From the NCBI GenBank assembly GCA_016930375.1, contig JAFGGU010000045.1, positions 1-61,349 of the forward strand: a stretch of 61,349 nucleotides of DNA. Direction: 5' to 3'. The translations under genes and the position numbers were made by a program. Below, piece after piece: positions 55,070 to 61,349 of the stretch. The notes below the pieces were generated by a model that was not told where the DNA came from, ran no database searches, and saw nothing but the letters and a program-made list of their open reading frames with translations. This DNA is from Bacteroidales bacterium (GTDB taxonomy: Bacteria > Bacteroidota > Bacteroidia > Bacteroidales > UBA10428). Positions within the stretch are counted from its first letter, which is position 1. Each line of letters opens with the position of its first letter.

Positions 55070-57493
55070 CTATTCATACCTCAATGCCTCCACCGGGTTC
55101 CTGCTTGCCGCCCGCCAGCTCTGCCAACTGACCATGAGCAGCGTAACTGCCAATGCCACGGCTCCTGCTGTTGCAAATATCCACCAGCTCAGGGTTATCC
55201 TATAGGCAAAGTGTTCGAGCCATTTGTGCATGGCATACCACGCAATGGGGCAGGCAATGACAAAGGCAACAGTCACCCACAGGACGAACTTTTTGTTCAG
55301 AATTTTCATAATATCTATTACCCTGGCTCCGTTCACTTTGCGGATACCTATTTCCTTGGTCCTTCGTTGCATGCTGAATACGGCAATAGCGAATACACCC
55401 ATTGTTGAAATAATGACGGAGATAAGCGCGAAAAGCGAAAGTACATTGGACTGTGCATATTCGGCAGTGTAAACTTTCCGGTATGCATCGGTGATATATT
55501 CATACTGCAGGGGAAATTCGGGATTGACTTTTTCCCAGGTTGAATGGAGCGTTTCAATGGCCTTTTTTCGCTGCAAAGGATCAATTTCGATAATGAAAGT
55601 CGAATTAAAGGTCTTACGGGGTGTGAAAACAAGGGGCTTTTCTTCGTTGTAAAGATTGGTGTAACGGATATCGGGAACCACCCCAATTACTTCACCTTCG
55701 GGAAAAAGATCGGGGAGGAAAAAAGTCAGCCGGAACCGTTTCCCTATAACCTCGCGGGGATCCGCAATACCCAGCATGTTGAGGGCACTTTGGTTCAGGA
55801 TGTATTTCTCGCGGTAATTGCCGAGTTTATGTTCCCTTTCGGCAACGATCTGCTTTGCTTTACCTGTATTTCGTAATGTGCTTAATTGAACTGCATCAAG
55901 TTCCCATTGTATCGAAGGTGTATACTCTATCCGGGTGGTACCGGCAAGAGGTTTTATGTTCAGAAAGTCGAAAAAATTAGGATCATTGGTGAAAATATTG
56001 ATTGCCAGTTCATTGTTTGGATCGATGCCTTCCATTTCGAAAGGACTGTTGTCAAGTACATCACCACCCGGTTCCTCCATGGCTGCCGTTACGTTTTTGA
56101 TGCAGGTGTTTTCGAGCAGTTGACTTTTGAGTGTTTCGTAACGTTGGATGACATCCCAGGGATTATCTGATAGTACCAGCATATTGGCATTTCGTGATGC
56201 CGGATGCTGGTTGCGCATGTATTGCATTTGCCGGTATAGTCCAATAGTGCATATAATGGCAATAACCGAGAGGGCAAACTGAACCACCAGGGGTATGGCA
56301 TAGCGGTTACGCCTGATGCCCGTTTCTTTCAGTGAGAGTGAAAAACCTGAAGTGAAAAGCGGCAATACTGCAACCAGCGCTATGACTAATATATAACCGA
56401 GAGCAAGCCAAATAAGACTTTTTATCTCGCTGGATTGGATGGCTCTGGAGCCAAGGATATTACCGATTTCAAGCGCAATAATCATTCCGATTCCAAAGGA
56501 TGCCAGCGACAATACCAGCGATCGCGAAGCCATTTCACAGGCCAGGCGCAATTTGGATGCACCGATGATCATTCGTACCTTAACGGACCGCATCGCGGAA
56601 ATGAATTGAACACGGTTCAGATTCAGAAAGTTGATCATCGCTATCAAAAAAATAATAAGTACACCGCTTCCCAGCAGAATGAGGGAACGGATGTCACCAT
56701 TCTTTTCCATTTCCCTGGTTTTATGGCTGAAGAGGTGAATATCGGCAAGGGGCTGCAAATGCAGGATCTGAACAGGAGAATCATCGGAGTTTTCTTTTTC
56801 CCATTTGGATTGTATATCGCTGCGGAGGGCTTCCACGTTGGTTCCTTCTTTCATCAGGTAATATGTGTAAGCCCAGGTCGTGCGGTCTTCAACTGAAGTG
56901 AAAGAGGTAAGAAGTTCGGCATGAAAATGGGAATTGCCCGGGAAATCTTCCATTACGCCATCAATGATGAAGGTTTTGGGATTCGGATCCTGCTGATGAA
57001 AAATGGTTATTTCGCGGCCGATGATATCTGTACTGCCATAATATTTAATGGCCAGGCTTTGACTGATGAATGCCCGTCCGGGAAGGGATAATGCCTTTTC
57101 ACGATTTCCAGAAATGATCTTAAAATCGAAAACATCAAAAAATGAACTGTCAGTAGAGAAGGCATTCAGGGTGTAGAACTTTTGATCCCCTATTTTCACA
57201 ACCGCTTTCCGGAATGGTACCAGTCGCACCATCTTTTCAATGGCATGGTATCCGGTCATTAATTGTCCCGGCCAGTCACCGGCAACCCTTGCGGGATGCA
57301 TAGAAGTTTCTCCATCATTGCTGTCAGTGGTCACCCGATAGATTCTGCCTGTCTTTGAGTGCATCCTGTCGTAGCTCAACTCATTCCCTGTGTATAAAAA
57401 GGCTGCTATCACACAAGCCATGGCAACGCTAAGGCCCAACAGGTTGATACTAAACCACGATAAACCTTGCTGTAATTTTTGGATGATCTTCAT
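55070..57493 (-). CDS. FtsX/MacB-type ABC permease (third gene of right-end array)
   Basis: The 807-residue protein has the long FtsX architecture: an N-terminal helix, MacB-like periplasmic core starting NELSYDRMHSKTGRIYRV, three helices, a second core, and three final helices. Coupling segments are AMRSVKVRMIIGASKLRL (divergent) and MQRRTKEIGIRKVNGARV. It ends in SRNPVEALRYE, a tail shared with the two other permeases at this end of the window. It lies downstream of the ATPase and another permease on the same strand, so one ATPase may serve several permeases. Its start is 83 nt after the stop of the preceding permease gene, across a heptamer array. Confidence 0.87.
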   Translation of the reverse strand: MKIIQKLQQGLSWFSINLLGLSVAMACVIAAFLYTGNELSYDRMHSKTGRIYRVTTDSNDGETSMHPARVAGDWPGQLMTGYHAIEKMVRLVPFRKAVVKIGDQKFYTLNAFSTDSSFFDVFDFKIISGNREKALSLPGRAFISQSLAIKYYGSTDIIGREITIFHQQDPNPKTFIIDGVMEDFPGNSHFHAELLTSFTSVEDRTTWAYTYYLMKEGTNVEALRSDIQSKWEKENSDDSPVQILHLQPLADIHLFSHKTREMEKNGDIRSLILLGSGVLIIFLIAMINFLNLNRVQFISAMRSVKVRMIIGASKLRLACEMASRSLVLSLASFGIGMIIALEIGNILGSRAIQSSEIKSLIWLALGYILVIALVAVLPLFTSGFSLSLKETGIRRNRYAIPLVVQFALSVIAIICTIGLYRQMQYMRNQHPASRNANMLVLSDNPWDVIQRYETLKSQLLENTCIKNVTAAMEEPGGDVLDNSPFEMEGIDPNNELAINIFTNDPNFFDFLNIKPLAGTTRIEYTPSIQWELDAVQLSTLRNTGKAKQIVAEREHKLGNYREKYILNQSALNMLGIADPREVIGKRFRLTFFLPDLFPEGEVIGVVPDIRYTNLYNEEKPLVFTPRKTFNSTFIIEIDPLQRKKAIETLHSTWEKVNPEFPLQYEYITDAYRKVYTAEYAQSNVLSLFALISVIISTMGVFAIAVFSMQRRTKEIGIRKVNGARVIDIMKILNKKFVLWVTVAFVIACPIAWYAMHKWLEHFAYRITLSWWIFATAGAVALAVTLLMVSWQSWRAASRNPVEALRYE

Positions 57494-57522
57494 AATGAAT
57501 TAATTACAATTGTTTTCTGTTC

Positions 57523-57578
57523 ATTGTTCATTGTTAATTGTTCATTGTTAATTGTTAATTGTTCATTGTTAATTGTTC
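57523..57578. repeat. Heptamer tandem array (ATTGTTC/ATTGTTA)
   Basis: Eight units fill the gap between two permease genes. The last unit overlaps the TGA stop (57577-57579) of the upstream permease gene. Confidence 0.85.
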
Positions 57579-59976
57579 ATTCATACCGTAACGCCTCCAC
57601 CGGATTCCTCGTTGCCGCCCGCCAGCTTTGCCAACTCACCGTGAGCAGCGCAACTGCTGCCACCACAATACCTGCCGATGCAAACACCCACCAGTTCAAT
57701 TCAGTCTTATAAGCAAAGTTCTGCAACCATTTATGCATGGCATACCAGGCGATGGGGCAGGCGATGACAAAAGCGATGGCAATCCATTTGAAAAATTCTA
57801 TATTGAGCATGGCCATTACTTGTCCTATACGGGCACCGTTTACCTTCCGAATTCCGATTTCCTTGGTCCTGCTTTCCGCATAAAACAGGATCAAACCCAT
57901 CAGGCCAAAAAGCGATAAGGTGATGGCAAGCATTGCGAAAATGCCTACAATCTTCGATAACCGTTGTTCTTCTTCATAATTCTTGAAATAGGTCTCTTTC
58001 ACCATCAGATAATCGAACGGAGCTCCGGGAAACAGGGTAGTCCATTCTTTCTTCATGAATGCCAGGGCATTAACAGTATGATCGGGTTCAACCCTAAAAG
58101 TAAGAAATGCAGGGAAATTATTGTGTTGCCCGTAGCGGTATATCATGGGCGATATAGGCTGTTTCAGCGTGGCGATGTGGATATCTTTCATTACGCCAAT
58201 TACTGGCAAAACATCCCCTTCATGGCTCAGTTTTAAAAACTTGCTTTCAATATCCTTCCACCCGAATTTTTTCAGGGCTGTTTCATTGATAATAAAAGCC
58301 TGCCTGTCATTCCCAAAGTCTTCTGAAAAGAATCTTCCATGCACGACATTCACCTCGAATACTCTGCTGAAGTTTTCATCAACAGCTGTAGAGGTTACAA
58401 GGCATTCATCCACAACAGCATCCACGGGATTGACCGTAAATGAGTTTTGATAATAATACCCGGGTATGTTTTCTGTGATCGTTCCTGTCGCCAACCCAAA
58501 TTGTAAACCGGCTGACTCCAATTTCTCCTTATATAATTTGCTTTTTACATATTTTTCTTCATATCCGGCCTCAATATTTCCCAAATTGACTGACAGCAGG
58601 TTGCTGTTATCAAACCCGAGATCAGCATTTTTCATGAAGGAGATCTGCTTCAGAATGAAAAACTGCGAGGTGATTAATGCAATTGTCAGTGCAAACTGGA
58701 AAATCAACAGACCATTGTGGGCTTCCTTGTAGGTTAATATAAATGTTCCCTTGCTTTTGATAATTTTAGCCAGGTTTACTTTTGAAAAAATCTTTCCTGG
58801 AATGAATCCTGATATCAGGGCAACAACAGCTGATGCTCCCAGGGTAAGCAACCATACGTTTACATTATCCATTTGCCCTGCAAGCGGTCGCTCTGCCAGC
58901 TTCTCGAACAAAGGTAAACATAACTGGCTGACGGGCACTGATATAATTAATGCAGCAGAGATGCTGAGGAAAGCATAAAGCAGTTGTATGGAGATAATAT
59001 CCTGCGAACCGGCTCCGACAATCCGCCGGATTCCTGCATCGACATTCAGCTTAAATGCTCTTGCAAGGGTAAGATTCACATAATTTGCACAGGCGATCAA
59101 CAAAATGATGAATGCAATGCTTCCAAGTAACAATAAATAGGTGGTTGAAACAGCAGGTGGATCACTGTTCAGTATGGATGTATTAGAATGGGCTTTTGCA
59201 AATGGAAGTGTAAAGAAGGTGCTGCGTCCTTTTAAAAAATCAGGATAATATTTGTTCGGTATTCCTTTTAAATTCTTATTGAAATCTTCAATGGGAAAAT
59301 TGTCCTGAAGCATTACATAGGTTTTTATGCCACCGTTCCACCAGGCAACCTTGTAATCCGGGATAATGATTTCACGGAGTTTATCAGAAAACAGGATGTC
59401 GAATTTTACGGACGAGTTTTCCGGCAGATCATCGTACAATTGAGATACAGTAAAATTATATTGGTTCAAGGAAAGCGTTTTTCCAATCGGGTTTTCACTG
59501 CCAAAGATTTTGTGAGATAATGATTTTGAAACAGCGATATTATCAGGTGTTTGAAGTGCCGACCGAATATCACCGAGGATTACCCGGTAATTAAAAATGT
59601 TAAAAAAATCCGGATCAACCGAAGCTCCTGTAAATCCCGAATATTCTACATTCTGATATTTGATTTTACTTTCCTCATAAAGCATTTTCCAGACGCCGGT
59701 CACATATTTTACTTCAGGAAAATCGCTCTTCAGTGTTAAGGGTAAAGGAAGTCCTGTGTGTGCATAGAATTCGCCCGATTTGAGATCATGTTCACAAACC
59801 TGGAGGATTTTATTCCTGTTGGGATGAAATCCGTCGAATGAAAATTCATAATTCAATAGCAGGGATATCAGTGTAAACAATGTGATCCCAATCACCAACC
59901 CTGCGATATTTAGCATGGTAAAACTCCTGGCTCTCGTAAAAAACCGGAAGGCGACTTTTAATTTATAGGGTATCAT
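57577..59976 (-). CDS. FtsX/MacB-type ABC permease (second gene of right-end array)
   Basis: The 799-residue protein has the same architecture as its neighbour, with coupling segments FKLNVDAGIRRIVGAGSQ and ESRTKEIGIRKVNGARIGQ and the tail TRNPVEALRYE. It starts 35 nt after the stop of the ATPase gene and is the most direct partner of that ATPase. The C-terminal ~60 codons are similar at the DNA level to those of the permeases at 55070 and 61174, pointing to tandem duplication. Such arrays act on periplasmic substrates (lipoproteins, peptides, toxins); the substrate here is unknown. Its stop codon lies in a heptamer array. Confidence 0.88.
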   Translation of the reverse strand: MIPYKLKVAFRFFTRARSFTMLNIAGLVIGITLFTLISLLLNYEFSFDGFHPNRNKILQVCEHDLKSGEFYAHTGLPLPLTLKSDFPEVKYVTGVWKMLYEESKIKYQNVEYSGFTGASVDPDFFNIFNYRVILGDIRSALQTPDNIAVSKSLSHKIFGSENPIGKTLSLNQYNFTVSQLYDDLPENSSVKFDILFSDKLREIIIPDYKVAWWNGGIKTYVMLQDNFPIEDFNKNLKGIPNKYYPDFLKGRSTFFTLPFAKAHSNTSILNSDPPAVSTTYLLLLGSIAFIILLIACANYVNLTLARAFKLNVDAGIRRIVGAGSQDIISIQLLYAFLSISAALIISVPVSQLCLPLFEKLAERPLAGQMDNVNVWLLTLGASAVVALISGFIPGKIFSKVNLAKIIKSKGTFILTYKEAHNGLLIFQFALTIALITSQFFILKQISFMKNADLGFDNSNLLSVNLGNIEAGYEEKYVKSKLYKEKLESAGLQFGLATGTITENIPGYYYQNSFTVNPVDAVVDECLVTSTAVDENFSRVFEVNVVHGRFFSEDFGNDRQAFIINETALKKFGWKDIESKFLKLSHEGDVLPVIGVMKDIHIATLKQPISPMIYRYGQHNNFPAFLTFRVEPDHTVNALAFMKKEWTTLFPGAPFDYLMVKETYFKNYEEEQRLSKIVGIFAMLAITLSLFGLMGLILFYAESRTKEIGIRKVNGARIGQVMAMLNIEFFKWIAIAFVIACPIAWYAMHKWLQNFAYKTELNWWVFASAGIVVAAVALLTVSWQSWRAATRNPVEALRYE

Positions 59977-60011
59977 TTTGATTCGGGTTAATTGATCTGA
60001 TCAAATGATGA

Positions 60012-60674
60012 CTATGATCTGATAACACCGTCTTCAATCCTTATTATCCGATTGGCATATTTGGCGAACTCCCCGTTATGCGTGACCTGTATTATGGTCA
60101 TGCCATCGTGGTTGAGCTTTTTCAGCAAATCCATGATCACCCGTCCCTGGTCGGAATGCAGGTTACCGGTGGGCTCATCCGCCAGGAGTAATTTGGGTTT
60201 CCCGGCAATGGCACGGGCTATGCCCACCAGCTGCTGCTGACCTCCTGAAAGCTGCTGCGGAAAAAGGTCGCTTTTTGCCACCATATTGAACCGGTCGAGC
60301 ATATCGGCTACAATGGCCTGCCTTTCTTTGGCTTTAATTCCCCTGTATACCAGCGGCGTTTCGATGTTTTCGTACACATTCAGTTCTTCAATAAGGTGGT
60401 AAGCCTGGAAAATAAAACCGATATGGCTCCGGTGATATTCCGTTTTCTGTTTTTCCTTCAGGTTATGCACCGGCTTTTCCAGAAAGTAATATTCACCTTC
60501 GGAAGGATCATCCAGCAACCCGATGATGTTCAGCAGTGTGGATTTACCGGCACCGCTGGGACCCATGACGGAGATAAATTCGCCTTCGGCCACGTCGAGA
60601 TCGATATCTTTCAGAATGAAATTCCGTTGAAACTTGGAATCGTAGTACTTGTAGATGTTTTTTAGTGTGATCAT
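60012..60674 (-). CDS. MacB/LolD-type ABC ATP-binding protein (right-end array)
   Basis: The 220-residue ATPase carries Walker A GPSGAGKST, signature LSGGQQQLVGIARAIA, Walker B LLLADEPTGNLH and H-loop VTHN. The signature has LVG where RVA is usual, and the D-loop ends NLH in place of NLD, a small deviation worth noting. I choose the ATG at 60674 (MITLKNIYKYYDSK); a TTG at 60692 would place the start inside a heptamer array. It is the only ATPase seen for three permeases. Confidence 0.88.
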   Translation of the reverse strand: MITLKNIYKYYDSKFQRNFILKDIDLDVAEGEFISVMGPSGAGKSTLLNIIGLLDDPSEGEYYFLEKPVHNLKEKQKTEYHRSHIGFIFQAYHLIEELNVYENIETPLVYRGIKAKERQAIVADMLDRFNMVAKSDLFPQQLSGGQQQLVGIARAIAGKPKLLLADEPTGNLHSDQGRVIMDLLKKLNHDGMTIIQVTHNGEFAKYANRIIRIEDGVIRS

Positions 60675-60683
60675 CTTTTTATC

Positions 60684-60711
60684 AATTAACAATTAGTAAT
60701 TAGCAATGAAC
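60684..60711. repeat. Degenerate heptamer array (AATTAAC/AATTAGT/AATTAGC/AATGAAC)
   Basis: Four diverged units with a strict 7-nt period lie 10-37 nt upstream of the ATPase start codon and form its leader. Confidence 0.65.
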
Positions 60712-60741
60712 AATAGATATTTCAATAAAATAGGATTAAGA

Positions 60742-61089
60742 TTAATTCCTGGATGTATTAATGATACTATATAGAATTTTAAGAAGTTCTTCGCAATTTG
60801 CTAAAATTGGAGTGAACTGGTCATTAGTCAGATAGTCAGTAGCATATAAAAGTCTTAACCAATACTTCGTTTCTCTGGCTTCTTTATAGGCTATTGCCAT
60901 TTTTACAGTAAACTCCTTTTTTGATACTCCTCCAACTGCTTCTTCAATATTTGCTCCAATGGAAGTGCCGCTTCTTAATAGTTGTTTTGATAATGTAAAC
61001 TCACGTTTTTCTGCAATTAGTGATTGATACATCCTAACAATACTTACGGAAAATGCGAACGATTTGCTTACAACGATATTATCTTTCAT
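60742..61089 (-). CDS. Four-helix-bundle protein (23S rRNA intervening-sequence protein family)
   Basis: The 115-residue protein matches the four-helix-bundle family first seen in 23S rRNA intervening sequences: SKQLLRSGTSIGANIEEAVGG and KMAIAYKEARETKYWLRLL are its signatures. No rRNA is near. The molecular function is unknown, though members of the family turn up as small stand-alone genes in many Bacteroidota genomes. Here it is wedged between an ABC permease and the ABC ATPase and bordered on both sides by heptamer arrays, as though inserted into the transporter array. Confidence 0.88.
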   Translation of the reverse strand: MKDNIVVSKSFAFSVSIVRMYQSLIAEKREFTLSKQLLRSGTSIGANIEEAVGGVSKKEFTVKMAIAYKEARETKYWLRLLYATDYLTNDQFTPILANCEELLKILYSIINTSRN

Positions 61090-61111
61090 AGTGTTAATGG
61101 TTTTTATTCAT

Positions 61112-61167
61112 ATTGTTCATTGTTCATTGTTCATTGTTCATTGTTAATTGTTCATTGTTAATTGTTA
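61112..61167. repeat. Heptamer tandem array (ATTGTTC/ATTGTTA)
   Basis: Eight units lie between the four-helix-bundle gene and the stop of the edge permease. The unit set is the same as at 57523-57578, which also follows a permease stop codon. Confidence 0.88.
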
Positions 61168-61173
61168 ATTGAA

Positions 61174-61349
61174 CTATTCATACCTCAGCGCCTCCACCGG
61201 ATTCCTGCTTGCCGCTCGCCAACTCTGCCAGCTCACCGTCAACAAGGCAACTGCCACTGCTGCTGCTCCTGCTGCCAGAAAAACCCACCAGCTCAGGTTT
61301 GTTTTATAGGCAAAATTCTGAAGCCATTTGTGCATGGCATACCAGGCAA
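61174..61349 (-). CDS. FtsX/MacB-type ABC permease, C-terminal fragment cut by window edge
   Basis: Only the last 58 codons are in the window. The reading frame ends SRNPVEALRYE and a TAG stop at 61174-61176, and the preceding residues (WQSWRAASRNP) match the permeases at 55070 and 57577. DNA similarity to those two is evident over the whole visible stretch. It is the first gene of the array as seen here, upstream of the four-helix-bundle gene. The rest of the protein lies beyond base 61349. Confidence 0.85.
   Translation of the reverse strand, partial: AWYAMHKWLQNFAYKTNLSWWVFLAAGAAAVAVALLTVSWQSWRAASRNPVEALRYE

Noticed and set aside
60675..60741. Sigma-54 promoter upstream of the second ABC ATPase
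   Set aside because: AGCAA occurs on the plus strand but no GCCA-type -24 element lies at the right spacing.
60742..61089. Intervening sequence in a 23S rRNA gene
   Set aside because: The protein family matches, but the flanks are ABC transporter genes with no rRNA sequence.

Overview
The window looks like a chromosomal segment of a Bacteroidota bacterium. The signs are long FtsX/MacB-type permeases in series (several ending in the same ALRYE tail), a NUDIX-winged-helix sugar regulator, a golvesin-type C-terminal domain, AT-rich leaders with little Shine-Dalgarno signal, and a few promoter elements resembling the Bacteroidota -7 box (TAnnTTTG). I see no rRNA, tRNA, CRISPR array, insertion sequence or phage gene. 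Family calls rest on motifs read by eye; no database search was run.

Layout. 1-312 is a gene-free edge full of palindromes. 313-4482 (minus) encodes a YhcC-type radical SAM protein and an AddA-like helicase-nuclease. 4541-5902 is a dicarboxylate/glutamate symporter. 6031-12836 is a compact beta-glucan/cellobiose module: NUDIX-fold regulator, sodium:solute symporter, GH94 cellobiose phosphorylase and secreted GH9 cellulase. It runs straight into a membrane redox group (12837-15132: DsbD-like protein, a 4Fe-4S membrane protein interrupted by an in-frame TGA, and an anchored unknown). 15206-21713 (minus) holds an ABC ATPase and FtsX permease, an LTA-synthase-like enzyme and a sugar MFS porter. 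They diverge from an NtrC-type response regulator and kinase (21938-24650), and a good sigma-54 promoter with two upstream dyads sits between. 25222-28723 is a sulfur-trafficking group: split YeeE/YedE transporter plus three rhodanese-fold proteins, two of them without a catalytic cysteine.

The centre of interest is 29990-45452, seven genes on one strand: an ABC ATPase, an ABC-2 permease fused to a degenerate peptidase-like region and a golvesin-type domain, TolC, a membrane-fusion lipoprotein, an RND pump, a second RND pump fused to a complete ABC ATPase on one 1567-residue chain, and a small ABC-2 permease. It reads as one trans-envelope machine that combines proton-driven and ATP-driven pumps.

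45455-50047 carries a TPR-like secreted protein, a seven-repeat FG-GAP propeller and a CuA-like cupredoxin/4Fe-4S membrane fusion. 50044-54971 (minus) is an AmmeMemoRadiSam operon (fused Memo-AMMECR1, spermidine-synthase-like membrane protein, radical SAM enzyme) whose enzymes carry export signals. 55070-61349 (minus) is an ABC array with one ATPase, three related FtsX permeases (the last cut by the window edge) and a four-helix-bundle gene.

A second theme is a set of short tandem arrays, nearly always with a 7-nt period but different unit sequences, placed at gene borders. Some supply the stop codon and last residues of the neighbouring gene.
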